A DNA stretch of 64,000 nucleotides from Echinicola jeungdonensis (GCF_030409905.1 NZ_JAUFQT010000001.1:2068001-2132000); one strand, 5' to 3'; shown: positions 8,207 through 17,422, counted from the stretch's first letter. Numbers and translations: made by a program. The notes: generated from the sequence alone by a model not told the origin.

Positions 8207-9580
8207 CTATGACTTTGGTCTTTTAGCCTGAAGCTCAATATCCACCAGATCTGCCACCTTTATCGGTTTTTGCATTTCTATGCTTTTTCTGGCAGCAATG
8301 CCAATCAATATGGACATGGCCCCATCCCTTGTACCTGCAGATTGATGCCAGGGATCCGGCATATTGGGATCTTTGAAGAGTTTGTCTTTAAGCCGGGTAT
8401 CACCTCCCCCATGGCCTCCTTCCTGATGGGGAATGGTGATAACCTGTGTTCCATCAAAATTTTTGGTTAAGCGGAGTTCATCCTGTTTTGGCTCTTCCCA
8501 GGGTTGTCTTTCCTTGATCCAGGCTTCCAGCCTGCCTTCGGTGCCATTAAAGGCAATGCGGTAACCTTCATATGGAGAATAAGTTGTGAGTGAATAGCTG
8601 ACCTGTACATCATTCATATACTTGATCTGCACGGCCATTTTATCATAAATGTCGATATCTTCCCTGTAAACACAGCCATCCCTTAAGTAGCCGTCGTATT
8701 CTTCATTGTCCACATATAAATCCATCAATCGCTCGCTTTGGGTAATGTCCCAATAAAAATCACATTTTCCTTTATGAGGGCAGGGCCTGCAATTGCTATG
8801 TCTAAATGGGCCATTTTTTCCGTAAAACTCTAGTTTCCCATAGGCAAAAACCTCCTCAGGGTCCGAATCTAGCCACCAATTCAAAAGGTCAAAATGGTGG
8901 GTGGACTTATGGACCAGCAAGGTGCCTCCCTTATCCCGGTAACCATGCCATCTTCTAAAATAGGAAGCGCCATGGTTGGTGTCCAGGTACCAGTGGAAAT
9001 CCACTGAAGTCACCGTCCCGATTTCCCCGGAATGTATCAGCTCATAAATTTTTTGGCGGTGAGGGCTGTAGCGGTAATTGAAGGTGACAATCACTTTTTT
9101 GCCTGTTTTTCTTTCTGCATCCAGAATGGCCTGACATTTCACTTCATCCGTAGTCATGGGTTTTTCCGTGATTACATGGGCACCATATTCCAGCCCTTTG
9201 ATGATAAATTCATGGTGGGTGCTGTCAACCGTGGTGACGATCAGGGTGTCAGGCTTGACCTCCTTCATCATCTGGTCAAAGTTCACAAAAGTCGGACAAT
9301 CGGCACCGATATAGGATTTCCCATAGGCCAGGCGGCCTTCATTGATATCCGACAATCCGACAAATTCAATATCATTGGGATATTCTTCCATCAGGCTTTT
9401 TCCAAACATGCTGGTACCCCGGATGCCAGTGCCCACCAGTGCAATCCTTAGTTTTTTGGTGGGATCTTCCCTTAAGGAAAGTGCCTGGGCAATAGGAGAG
9501 AGGAAAATTGAACTTGTGGTAAGGATTCCGGCATTTTTTAAAAAAGCCCGCCGGGAGGAACTATTCTTTTGATGGTTCAT
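8207..9580 (-). CDS. Tat-exported Gfo/Idh/MocA-family oxidoreductase
   Basis: This 457-residue NAD(P)-dependent oxidoreductase is predicted to be exported by the Tat pathway. The N-terminus has SRRAFLKNAG followed by a hydrophobic stretch ending near AQA (residue 33). The Rossmann fold starts at about residue 43 with ALVGTGIRG, and the family-typical EKPMTTDE loop (about 140) carries the conserved Lys. The C-terminal alpha/beta domain contains the HW-Y-DKGG...HHFD region and a CRPCPHKGKC cysteine cluster of unknown role. Exported members of this family in Bacteroidota often sit with glycan or sugar-oxidation genes. Here it is just downstream of a GMC dehydrogenase pair, which suggests a role with oxidised (keto) sugars. 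The substrate cannot be assigned. Confidence 0.88.
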   Translation of the reverse strand: MNHQKNSSSRRAFLKNAGILTTSSIFLSPIAQALSLREDPTKKLRIALVGTGIRGTSMFGKSLMEEYPNDIEFVGLSDINEGRLAYGKSYIGADCPTFVNFDQMMKEVKPDTLIVTTVDSTHHEFIIKGLEYGAHVITEKPMTTDEVKCQAILDAERKTGKKVIVTFNYRYSPHRQKIYELIHSGEIGTVTSVDFHWYLDTNHGASYFRRWHGYRDKGGTLLVHKSTHHFDLLNWWLDSDPEEVFAYGKLEFYGKNGPFRHSNCRPCPHKGKCDFYWDITQSERLMDLYVDNEEYDGYLRDGCVYREDIDIYDKMAVQIKYMNDVQVSYSLTTYSPYEGYRIAFNGTEGRLEAWIKERQPWEEPKQDELRLTKNFDGTQVITIPHQEGGHGGGDTRLKDKLFKDPNMPDPWHQSAGTRDGAMSILIGIAARKSIEMQKPIKVADLVDIELQAKRPKS

Positions 9581-9829
9581 GGTAATTTTGGGTTGTGGTT
9601 ATAAAGAAATATAATATACTTAAAAAGTCCCTTCAAAGGAGGGAGATAGGGAGGGAATTTGTAAAAATGGGATAATTAGTTGGGATGAGGTTTAAGAATT
9701 GATTTTTTTTAATTGAAAAAAAGAAGTCCGGAGGCTTCTAGGAAGAATTTCCAGGTAGGGGGAATTGAATTGGCGGATGAAGCTTGGAGGTTTCTATGGA
9801 AAGGGTTCAGGTCAGGAGACTTGAACCAA
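9581..9829. repeat. Spacer with two REP-like hairpins
   Basis: This 249-bp spacer separates the oxidoreductase from the upstream dehydrogenase pair. It contains a short hairpin at 9722-9739 (AGAAGTCC...AGGCTTCT, imperfect). A second one at 9804-9827 has arms GGTTCAGGTC and GACTTGAACC, a 10-bp stem with one wobble and loop AGGA. The latter ends two bases before the stop of the minus-strand gene and has the same GTC-NNNA-GAC core as the hairpins at 7846 and 8159. No coding region is seen. Confidence 0.55.
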
Positions 9830-10543
9830 CTAACCAATTAAATTTCCGTCCTCATCCCATTGGGCAATTAGGCCTCTTTTTTCAGGGTCCAGATAAATGG
9901 GGAGGTATTTTTTTTCATACTGAAAGCCGTGTTTGGAAAGAATATGATTAGGAACTCCGTTCCAAACATTGGGGCGGTTGCCCTGGTATCCCAAATCCTC
10001 AAAGCCCATTTGGGAAGTGAAAAAACCGGTGGCCGTGAGGTTTCTCAAAGTATTGAAAAAGCGGACTCCTCCTTCCATGCTGGAGGGGGCTTTATCAGGG
10101 AAGGCTATTTCATCGATGATTTGCAACTTCTCTTTTTCATCGGCCTCCATAAATGGTTTTCCAAACCGGTCCACAGATTCAGCATCCAGCCACATCAACC
10201 CACCTCTCATGGGGGTTTGGTAATCGGAAATATCCTTGACCATAAATTCAATAAATTCCGTTACCCCGGCCTCAGTAGCACTTCCAGAAACCTCATCTTT
10301 TGGAATGATTACATCAACCAGGTAATCCAGTTTCTTCCGCTCTTCGGGAGTGAAAAAAGTTTCCGATTTTAAGGCCGCATTTCTGGCCAGTTCCTCAGGT
10401 GTTCTTCCCCAGCGGGTATTCTCATCGATTTTTGGGGTGTGGATTTTTTCTTTTGGGGCTTCAGGTCCACAACCAGGGGCAAATAAAAAGCCCGAAGCCA
10501 ACGAACCGGTGAACAATAATTTTAAGTTTTCTCTCCTGTTCAT
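9830..10543 (-). CDS. Small subunit of a GMC-type dehydrogenase (gluconate 2-dehydrogenase subunit 3 family)
   Basis: This 237-residue protein has a short export signal (MNRRENLKLLFTGSLASGF) and a possible lipidation cysteine in LFAPGCGP. The body resembles the gluconate 2-dehydrogenase subunit 3 family: FFTPEERKKLDYLVDVIIPKD, then SATEAGVTEFIEF and a mostly helical tail. In this family the small subunit partners a GMC flavoprotein and is needed for its export, the flavoprotein having no signal of its own. The gene follows the GMC gene by 11 bases in the same direction. The double-Arg start is compatible with Tat export of the folded pair. Electron transfer to a cytochrome c would be expected from the family; no cytochrome gene is in the window. 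Confidence 0.85.
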   Translation of the reverse strand: MNRRENLKLLFTGSLASGFLFAPGCGPEAPKEKIHTPKIDENTRWGRTPEELARNAALKSETFFTPEERKKLDYLVDVIIPKDEVSGSATEAGVTEFIEFMVKDISDYQTPMRGGLMWLDAESVDRFGKPFMEADEKEKLQIIDEIAFPDKAPSSMEGGVRFFNTLRNLTATGFFTSQMGFEDLGYQGNRPNVWNGVPNHILSKHGFQYEKKYLPIYLDPEKRGLIAQWDEDGNLIG

Positions 10544-10554
10544 AGCGTGTAAGA

Positions 10555-12297
10555 TTAAATGTTTTTCTTTTTTATTTCACTGATAATATGGTCGGAAGTT
10601 CTCCAGGCCAGTGCCAAAATGGTCCAGGTGGGATTTTTGTCAGCTTGGGAAACAAATGGCCCTCCATCCACTACGAAAAGATTGTTGCACTCGTGGGCTT
10701 GGCAATGGCTGTTGAGTACTGAGGTGCCAGGATCTTTTCCCATGCGTGTGGTCCCTACTTCGTGGATGATTCTTCCGGGAGCATGAAGGCCATATTGACT
10801 TTCTGGCCCTGCTTTTTGACCTAACAAAATAGCACCAGAATTGGTGAGGATTTCCTCAAAAGTTTCCTGCATGTGCTTGGCCTGTAATATTTCCTGATCC
10901 GACCAGGAATAATTGAACTTTAGAACCGGAATCCCATATTTATCGACTGTGTTGGTGTCAATTTCGCAATAATTTTCGTATCGCGGGATGCATTCTCCAC
11001 GGCCTGACATACCCACCAAGGTGCCAAAATACCTTCTGATATCCTTTTTCAGCCCTTTGCCATATCCCCCATTAGGACTAGGGTTTCCAAACTCATCCTT
11101 TATATATTGCCGTACTGTGTCCATCCCAAAACCAAAACCATAACCCGGCATCCCCATTCCTCCCCAATATTCAATATGATACCCACGGGCAAAGTCCAAT
11201 TTTTTATTGTCCAGCCACCAGGGGGTATAGACATGCATTCCTCCCACACCATCTTCATTGTATTTTTCCCGGTCAAACAGGTCCGGTAAAATGGCCATTC
11301 TGTCTGCTCCTGTGCTATCATGCAAATATCTTCCAACCACTCCACTGCCATTTCCTAAGCCATTGGGGTGGGTTTTGGATTTGGAGTTAAGCATAATCCT
11401 GGCCGATTCACAGGCAGAGGCTCCCAAAACTACTACTCTTGAGCGGAGTTTGTATTCCTTCATATCCACTTTGCTGATATAGGATACTCCTGTGGCGAGG
11501 CCCCGTTCATTGGTGGTGACCTTCCTGACCATAGCATAAGTGAAAAGGTCCACCTTGCCTTTTTTCATGGCAGGCTTGACCAGGCAGGTTCCAGATGAAA
11601 AATCTGCATAAGCCTGGCAGCCCCGGTTACACTGTCTGCAAAAAAAGCAGACTCCTCTATCATTGCTAATGGGCCGGGTCAATATGGAAAGCCGCGAAGG
11701 GATCACAGGAATATTGACCTTGTCAGCTCCTTTTTTGATAAATAATTCATGGAGTCTTGGTTTTGGAGGGGGAAGAAAAAATCCATCCGGTTCATTAAAT
11801 ATTCCCTCCTTGGATCCAAATACCCCTATGAGTTGATCTACCTTGTCATAATAAGGTTTTAGGTCATTATAACCTATGGGCCAATTGTCCCCCAGCCCAT
11901 CGATGTCTTTTCGTTTAAAATCATGGGGGCCAAACCGTAGGGAGATTCTTCCCCAATGATTGGTGCGGCCTCCTACCATCCGGGACCTGAACCAATCAAA
12001 TTTAGTACCTGAGGTGGTCGTATAAGGCTCCCCTTCAATGTCCCATCCTCCTATGGCTGCATCAAAATCCCCAAAAGGCCTTAACCTGGTTCCTGCTCCC
12101 CTCCTCGGGGATTCCCAGGGATTACGCAATTGTGTCCTGTCCTCTTCTTTGGCCGGGTCAAAGTCCCCACCTGCTTCTACTACTGCCACAGAAAATCCAG
12201 CTTCCGATAAAATTTTGGAGGCCATTCCGCCTCCTGCTCCCGATCCTACAATAATCACATCATAAGCTTCCTGGGAAGATTTGATTTGCAAACTCAT
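10555..12297 (-). CDS. GMC oxidoreductase, sugar dehydrogenase large subunit
   Basis: This 580-residue FAD flavoprotein belongs to the glucose-methanol-choline family, in the branch of gluconate, sorbitol and glucoside-3 dehydrogenases. The N-terminal dinucleotide fold is DVIIVGSGAGGG (about residues 13-24), with SRMVGGRTNHWGR (about 125). A cysteine cluster, CFFCRQCNRGC, lies near residue 235. The C-terminal VGTTRMG...HECNNLFVVDGG...NPTWTILALAWR region contains the catalytic His/Asn area. I place the start at the ATG ending at 12297. The longer frame to 12384 adds 29 residues that precede the FAD fold and look untranslated. The absence of a signal peptide fits export with the adjacent small subunit. 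Oxidation of a sugar hydroxyl, for example at C3 of a glycoside, is a plausible role given the MocA-family neighbour. Confidence 0.88.
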   Translation of the reverse strand: MSLQIKSSQEAYDVIIVGSGAGGGMASKILSEAGFSVAVVEAGGDFDPAKEEDRTQLRNPWESPRRGAGTRLRPFGDFDAAIGGWDIEGEPYTTTSGTKFDWFRSRMVGGRTNHWGRISLRFGPHDFKRKDIDGLGDNWPIGYNDLKPYYDKVDQLIGVFGSKEGIFNEPDGFFLPPPKPRLHELFIKKGADKVNIPVIPSRLSILTRPISNDRGVCFFCRQCNRGCQAYADFSSGTCLVKPAMKKGKVDLFTYAMVRKVTTNERGLATGVSYISKVDMKEYKLRSRVVVLGASACESARIMLNSKSKTHPNGLGNGSGVVGRYLHDSTGADRMAILPDLFDREKYNEDGVGGMHVYTPWWLDNKKLDFARGYHIEYWGGMGMPGYGFGFGMDTVRQYIKDEFGNPSPNGGYGKGLKKDIRRYFGTLVGMSGRGECIPRYENYCEIDTNTVDKYGIPVLKFNYSWSDQEILQAKHMQETFEEILTNSGAILLGQKAGPESQYGLHAPGRIIHEVGTTRMGKDPGTSVLNSHCQAHECNNLFVVDGGPFVSQADKNPTWTILALAWRTSDHIISEIKKKNI

Positions 12298-12817
12298 AAA
12301 GGGTGTATTTGGTTTATGGTTAATTAAAAAGGTATTTACAGCTTTTCGCCAAAAGAAAGAATTTTCCCACTTAGCTACGGGCATTTCTTTTTTGGAATAT
12401 AAGTAAAATAATAACGCTAAAAGGGTTTAGGTCTTTTTTAATTAGCAGGAATTTTTCGAAAAAATTAATTAATTGTTAATCGTTAAGTGCTGTCATTAGT
12501 AAATGATTGATAAAATCATTCAAAAAATACAAATACTAAAAAAATGAAAGGGGGAGGTTAAGCTTACACTTCCTGACTTATAAAAATAAAAATAAGGTGT
12601 TGGTACATCAGGGTTTTAGCCTTTTTTAGGTGTCAGCGTATTTGTTGAATCATGGTACAACCGAATCAACATTAGGCTGGCAAGTTGTTGATTTGGAGGG
12701 GACCTCAAGGGGAAATTGCATTATAGTTTTCTTTAATTTTTCTAGTTGATTCTTTGATTCCACTTTATGTAATGCACAGATGTGCTCGGAGGAAACTAAT
12801 AACTCAATTGGTTGATT
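12298..12817. other. Intergenic region upstream of the GMC operon
   Basis: This 520-bp stretch between the GMC gene start and the 3' end of the tesA-like gene shows no convincing open frame. The only visible structure is an inverted repeat with arms AATGAT (12502-12507) and ATCATT (12515-12520), about 200 bp upstream of the GMC start, which could be an operator. The rest is AT-rich. Confidence 0.35.
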
Positions 12818-13522
12818 TTAAAGCAATGGTTGAAGGTATTCCCAAACCGTTTGGGCAATAATTTGATGTCCTTCAATGTTAGGATGGATTCCATCATCTT
12901 GGTTCAGGTCAGGATTTCCTGCCACTCCATCCAACAAAAAGGGGATTAAGGTTACTTCTTTTTCTTCGGCTATTTGTGGAAATATGGTCTTAAAAGTGGA
13001 GGTATATTCCTTGCCCATATTGGGTGGGATTTGCATTCCCGCAAGAATAATTTTTGTGTCAGGATATTTTTCCCTGACTGATTCTATGATCCCCTCCAGA
13101 TTTTTTTTGGTTTCCGAGAGTTTGATTCCTCTCAGGCCATCATTGGCTCCCAGTTCCAATACAAAAATATCAGGTTTCTCCTCCAAAAACCAATCAATCC
13201 TGTTTAGCCCACTGGCTGTAGTTTCCCCGCTAAGCCCTCCATTAATTACTTCATAACCCAAACCAAGACTGTCAATTCTGGATTTGATAAGTCCCACAAA
13301 TGCTTTTTCTTTGTCAATTCCAAATCCTGCCGTAATGCTGTTTCCAAAGAATAATATGGTCTTTTGAGAGCTGGTTTTTTTCTTAACTTCCATTTGCTCT
13401 TTTTTTGAACTTTCCTTTTTTTCTGAAGCATCGCATCCAAAAAGAAGTGCTGTGGAAAGAAAAAGTAATAAAACCCAATTAATTTGATTTAATTTGAACA
13501 TGTTCTGAAACCTATTGTTCAT
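12818..13522 (-). CDS. tesA: GDSL/SGNH lipoprotein esterase (TesA-like arylesterase)
   Basis: This is a 234-residue SGNH hydrolase. Residues 1-30 are a lipoprotein signal with lipobox LLFGC (Cys30), followed by a Lys/Ser/Glu-rich linker. Catalytic blocks are visible: FFGNSITAG (block I, Ser62), NGGLSGETT (block II Gly), LGANDG (block III Asn), and DGIHPN near the C-terminus with catalytic Asp and His. This is the arrangement of TesA/acyl-CoA thioesterase I and arylesterases. Lipidation is the main difference from the soluble periplasmic E. coli TesA. The gene is divergent from an ABC ATPase/permease pair, as tesA is from ybbA-ybbP in E. coli. An internal Met8 is an alternative start. The substrate is not known. 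Confidence 0.88.
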   Translation of the reverse strand: MNNRFQNMFKLNQINWVLLLFLSTALLFGCDASEKKESSKKEQMEVKKKTSSQKTILFFGNSITAGFGIDKEKAFVGLIKSRIDSLGLGYEVINGGLSGETTASGLNRIDWFLEEKPDIFVLELGANDGLRGIKLSETKKNLEGIIESVREKYPDTKIILAGMQIPPNMGKEYTSTFKTIFPQIAEEKEVTLIPFLLDGVAGNPDLNQDDGIHPNIEGHQIIAQTVWEYLQPLL

Positions 13523-13688
13523 TTTTTTCGAATGTTATACTTAGTTTAATAAAAGTGAACTGGGAAATGAGCAGTTGCTAATTTTAAATCCAACCTCCCA
13601 TTTGAAACTGGGTATTGAAACCTTAATTACAACCAAATTATACCCACTCAAAGTTTCCGTTCCAATTTAATCATTTTGAAAAAATCCT

Positions 13689-14366
13689 ATGGCCATTTTA
13701 AATGTAGTCGATGTAAGTAAAATTTATCAAAGCGGTACAAGGAGCTTGACTGTTTTGGATCAAGTCAACCTTCATATTGAAGCTGGGGACAGCCTGGCCA
13801 TTGTGGGGCCTTCTGGAAGTGGTAAAACTACTCTGTTGGGGCTTTGCGCAGGCCTGGATCAAGCAAGTACCGGAAGTGTTCAGTTGAACGGTCATCGGTT
13901 GGAAAAGTTGACTGAGGATGAAAGGGCAGCTTTAAGGAGTCAAGAGATTGGTTTTATTTTTCAAAATTTTCAGCTTTTGCCCACCCTTACTGCATTAGAA
14001 AATGTCATGGTACCCCTTGAGCTTAGAAAGAAAAAACATGTCCGGCAAAAGGCTATAGAGCTTTTGGAGAAAGTTGGGTTGGGAGACCGGGCCAGTCATT
14101 ATCCTACGCAGCTTTCTGGAGGGGAGCAGCAAAGGGTGTCCATTGCAAGGGCATTTGCCAATGAGCCGAAAATTTTATTTGCAGATGAGCCAACAGGAAA
14201 CCTCGATACGGAAACCGGAGAAATGGTTGAAGATTTGATTTTTGATTTAAATAAAGCATCAGGAACCACCTTGGTTTTGGTGACCCATGATGCAGACCTG
14301 GCTGCCAAAACCAATAGGATTGTACATATCAAAGGAGGAAAAATTCAAGAAAATCAACATGCATAA
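13689..14366 (+). CDS. ybbA: ABC transporter ATP-binding protein (YbbA/LolD-like)
   Basis: This 225-residue cytoplasmic ATPase belongs to the MacB/LolD/FtsE group. Visible motifs are the Walker A GPSGSGKTT (about residue 39), the Q-loop in FIFQNFQLLP, the signature LSGGEQQR (about 140), the Walker B ILFADEPTGNLD and the H-loop VTHD. It overlaps the next gene by 8 bases, so the two are translationally coupled and form one transporter. The divergent tesA-like gene reproduces the tesA-ybbA-ybbP arrangement of proteobacteria. Transporters of this class act as mechanotransmission machines or lipoprotein/lipid extractors rather than classical importers. Confidence 0.92.
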   Translation: MAILNVVDVSKIYQSGTRSLTVLDQVNLHIEAGDSLAIVGPSGSGKTTLLGLCAGLDQASTGSVQLNGHRLEKLTEDERAALRSQEIGFIFQNFQLLPTLTALENVMVPLELRKKKHVRQKAIELLEKVGLGDRASHYPTQLSGGEQQRVSIARAFANEPKILFADEPTGNLDTETGEMVEDLIFDLNKASGTTLVLVTHDADLAAKTNRIVHIKGGKIQENQHA

Positions 14367-16881
14367 CTGGGGTTGGATATTTAAAATGGCCTTGCGTGAT
14401 TTTAGAAAAAACAAAGCCAAATTACTGTTATTTGTTTCTTCCATTGTAATAGGAATAGCTGCCCTTGTGGCTATCAGTTCTTTTGGTGACAATTTGGAAA
14501 AGGATATTGATAATCAGGCCAAAGAATTGCTGGGAGCTGATTTGGTTTTGGAAAATAACCAACCTATTGGGGAACAAGCTCTGGATACCATGGCCATTGC
14601 CATTGCTGAAGAGGTCAATTTTGCCAGCATGGTGGCTTTTCCAAAATCCGGAGAAAGCCGTTTGACCCAAGTAAGGGCACTTAAAGGGAACTTTCCTTTT
14701 TATGGGGAAATGGAAACCGTTCCCAAAAATGCGGATGACAGATTAAGGGAAAATGGCCGGGTAGCTTTAGTGGAAAAAATTCTTCTTAATCAATTCAATG
14801 CTCAGGTAGGTGATAGTATTAAAGTTGGAGAACTCCAATTTCAAATTGTCGGGGAGTTGCATAAAGCCCCGGGCCAAACAGGGATTACTGCTACCGTTGC
14901 TCCTGTGGTGTATATTCCAAAAAAATATGCTGAAGCCACTGGCTTGATCCAATTTGGGAGTAGGGTGGAATATCAACGGTATTACCAATTGGCAGCCGGG
15001 CAGGATGTGGAGGAATTAATTCAGCCTTTTAAAGAGGAATGGGAGGAAACTCATATAGATGATGACACAGTAGAGGACCGGAAAAGGTCAACCGGGAGGT
15101 CATTTGAAAATTTATCCAATTTCCTAAGCCTGGTGGCTTTTGTTGCGCTGTTATTGGGGTGTGTGGGGGTCGCAAGTGCGGTAAATGTTTTTGTCAAGGA
15201 AAAATTGACCTCTGTAGCCGTATTGCGTTGCTTGGGTGTTTCCTCCAAATCAACCTTCTTTATTTACTTGTCCCAGATTATCATGATGGGCTTGATTGGA
15301 TCCATATTAGGGGCAACTTTGGGGACGGTGCTACAGTTTATCCTTCCAAAAGTTTTTAGTGATTTTTTGCCTGTTGAAGTGACAGTTCAGACTTCCTGGT
15401 CAGCCATAGGTTTTGGCTTACTTACGGGATTGGTGATATCAGTGCTTTTTGCTTTGCTACCGTTATTGAAAATCAGGAAAGTGCCACCGATGATGACCTT
15501 GCGGCCGGATGAAAGTTCGGTGAGTTTTACCAGGGATCCTTGGCGATGGTTGGTTGCACTGGGAATTTCTGTATTTATTTTTTCTTTCAGTTTAATGCTA
15601 TTGGATGGATGGGAAGAATCATTGGGCTTTACTGGCTTCGTTCTTTTGGCCTTTGGTTTATTATGGTTGGTTGGGACTGGGATAATGTGGCTGATCAGGA
15701 GGTTTATGCCCCTTTCACTATCCTATCCTATGCGGCAGTCCCTAGCAAATCTTTATAGGCCAAATAATCAGACCATTTCTTTAATTGCAACCATTGGATT
15801 GGGTACAGCCATGATCAGTACCCTGTATTTTATCCAAAACCAACTGCTGGACCAGGTCAAATTTGCTGATAAAGAAGACCAGCCAAACATGCTGTTTTTT
15901 GATATCCAGACTCCCCAACTAGAGGAGGTGAAAGACGAGATTAAAAAAAGGGAGTTGCCTATAATGCAAGAAGTGCCCATCGTAACCATGCGTTTGGAAT
16001 CAATCAATGGTGTGGACAAGTCCGATAATGAAGGGTTGCCTGATGAGGAAAGAAATTCAGGGAGGCTGTACAACAGGGAATTCAGGGTGACCTACCGGGA
16101 CAGCTTGGTGCAAACAGAAAAACTGGTAGATGGGAAATTGCATAAAGTAGAATACCCTGGCGATAGTATTTTTGTCTCTTTTGACAAAGGGTATGCGGAT
16201 CGAACCGGAATCAAATTGGGGGATGAATTAGTCTTCAATGTACAGGGAAGGCCGATGAAAACCTATGTGGGGAGTTTTAGGGAGGTTAATTTTCGGCGGG
16301 TAAGTACGAACTTTCTGGTTTTGTTCCCAGATAATGTGCTCAATAATGCCCCAAAATTCCATGTAATCATTACCAAATCCCAATCTGACGAACAAGCTGC
16401 CAATGTCGAAAATGAAATCGTCAAAGCTTTTCCCAATATTTCGGTGATAAATTTAGGGGTGATTGTGGATACCTTAGAGGAAATTTTAGGGAAGATCAGT
16501 TTCGTTATCCAATTTATGGCATTGTTCAGTATTCTAACTGGGATTTTGGTATTGATCAGTTCTTTAATTATCAGTAAATACCAAAGGGTTCGTGAAAGTA
16601 TATTACTCAGAACACTCGGGGCTAGTAGCCCAACAGTGAGGACTATTAATACTCTGGAATATTTCTTTTTGGGATCTTTGGCCTCTTTAAGTGGGATTTT
16701 ATTGTCTTTCCTGGCCACCGCCATGCTTAATGTTTTCGTGTTTGATTTTCCGATCAGATGGGCCTGGACCGAAGCTGCAATAGTGTATATGGGGATAACA
16801 AGCCTTACAGTAGTATTAGGCTGGCTAAATGGAAAAAACATTATCAAAAAACCGCCAATGGAAATATTAAGGGAAGGTTGA
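14359..16881 (+). CDS. ybbP: FtsX-like ABC permease (YbbP-like)
   Basis: This 840-residue inner-membrane protein has a YbbP-type layout: an N-terminal helix (LLLFVSSIVIGIAALVAI, about 20-37), a first periplasmic domain, three helices (about 255-380) forming an FtsX unit, and a second central helix group (about 390-500). A second periplasmic domain and a second FtsX unit follow (about 715-830), and the protein ends in PPMEILREG, a typical FtsX-permease tail. The start is the ATG at 14359, which overlaps the end of the ATPase gene. The open frame reaches 24 codons further upstream but only inside ybbA. It pairs with the ATPase as a probable homodimeric exporter or extractor. Confidence 0.9.
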   Translation: MHNWGWIFKMALRDFRKNKAKLLLFVSSIVIGIAALVAISSFGDNLEKDIDNQAKELLGADLVLENNQPIGEQALDTMAIAIAEEVNFASMVAFPKSGESRLTQVRALKGNFPFYGEMETVPKNADDRLRENGRVALVEKILLNQFNAQVGDSIKVGELQFQIVGELHKAPGQTGITATVAPVVYIPKKYAEATGLIQFGSRVEYQRYYQLAAGQDVEELIQPFKEEWEETHIDDDTVEDRKRSTGRSFENLSNFLSLVAFVALLLGCVGVASAVNVFVKEKLTSVAVLRCLGVSSKSTFFIYLSQIIMMGLIGSILGATLGTVLQFILPKVFSDFLPVEVTVQTSWSAIGFGLLTGLVISVLFALLPLLKIRKVPPMMTLRPDESSVSFTRDPWRWLVALGISVFIFSFSLMLLDGWEESLGFTGFVLLAFGLLWLVGTGIMWLIRRFMPLSLSYPMRQSLANLYRPNNQTISLIATIGLGTAMISTLYFIQNQLLDQVKFADKEDQPNMLFFDIQTPQLEEVKDEIKKRELPIMQEVPIVTMRLESINGVDKSDNEGLPDEERNSGRLYNREFRVTYRDSLVQTEKLVDGKLHKVEYPGDSIFVSFDKGYADRTGIKLGDELVFNVQGRPMKTYVGSFREVNFRRVSTNFLVLFPDNVLNNAPKFHVIITKSQSDEQAANVENEIVKAFPNISVINLGVIVDTLEEILGKISFVIQFMALFSILTGILVLISSLIISKYQRVRESILLRTLGASSPTVRTINTLEYFFLGSLASLSGILLSFLATAMLNVFVFDFPIRWAWTEAAIVYMGITSLTVVLGWLNGKNIIKKPPMEILREG

Positions 16882-16921
16882 GAAATTATTTTCAAGTTTT
16901 GAAACTTTTTGTTATGTTTAT

Positions 16922-16933
16922 ATGTATATACAT
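16922..16933. promoter_or_regulatory. Palindromic operator candidate upstream of the MarR gene
   Basis: ATGTATATACAT is a perfect 12-bp palindrome 22 bp upstream of the MarR start codon. The same core is centred in the longer palindrome before the downstream yceI-like gene (17423-17438). This points to autoregulation by the MarR protein. Confidence 0.6.
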
Positions 16934-16955
16934 TAAATACATAAATGGAAATTAA

Positions 16956-17405
16956 ATGAAACTTGAAGAGGCCATCAAACAGAAAGACTTTAAGAACCAA
17001 TACAATAAAGCAGTAGTTAATTTATTGTATACCCAGAGTTATTTGGCTTCTTACCAAAGCAAGTTGTTTAAACCTCATGATTTGTCACCTGAGCAATACA
17101 ATGTCTTAAGGATTCTTCGGGGCCACCATCCAGAACCAATTACAGTTTCCTCAATTCAGGAAAGGATGCTTAATAAAATGTCCAACGCTTCCAGGTTGGT
17201 AGAAAAGTTAAAGAAAAAGGGATTGGTCAACAGAAAAGAGTGCCCATCTGATAGGAGGCAGGTGGATATTACCATTACCAAAAAAGGGCTTTCTGTTTTG
17301 GATAAATTGGATCCTGTGGTGGAAGACTTTAACCATAACATTATTCAGTTAAGTGATGAGGAAGTGGAAAAACTCAATTTTCTTCTGGATAAATTAAGAG
17401 GGTAA
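16956..17405 (+). CDS. MarR-family transcriptional regulator
   Basis: This 149-residue winged-helix regulator is of the MarR type. Dimerisation helices flank a central helix-turn-helix (about 55-85, LSPEQYNVLRILRG through ITVSSIQERML). The wing lies around residues 85-105 (LVNRKECPSDRRQVDITIT), with the DRR motif conserved in MarR wings. It lies 74 bp after ybbP and 80 bp before a YceI-family gene. Both flanking spacers carry ATGTATATACAT palindromes, so it probably represses itself and yceI. The inducing signal is unknown. MarR/YceI pairs recur in Bacteroidota. Confidence 0.9.
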   Translation: MKLEEAIKQKDFKNQYNKAVVNLLYTQSYLASYQSKLFKPHDLSPEQYNVLRILRGHHPEPITVSSIQERMLNKMSNASRLVEKLKKKGLVNRKECPSDRRQVDITITKKGLSVLDKLDPVVEDFNHNIIQLSDEEVEKLNFLLDKLRG

Positions 17406-17422
17406 AAAAAATTTTCTATAAA

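Noticed and set aside
9032..9451. 139-codon plus-strand frame inside the Gfo/Idh/MocA gene
   Set aside because: It is antisense to a gene with clear Rossmann and EKP motifs; composition and lack of motifs mark it as a shadow.
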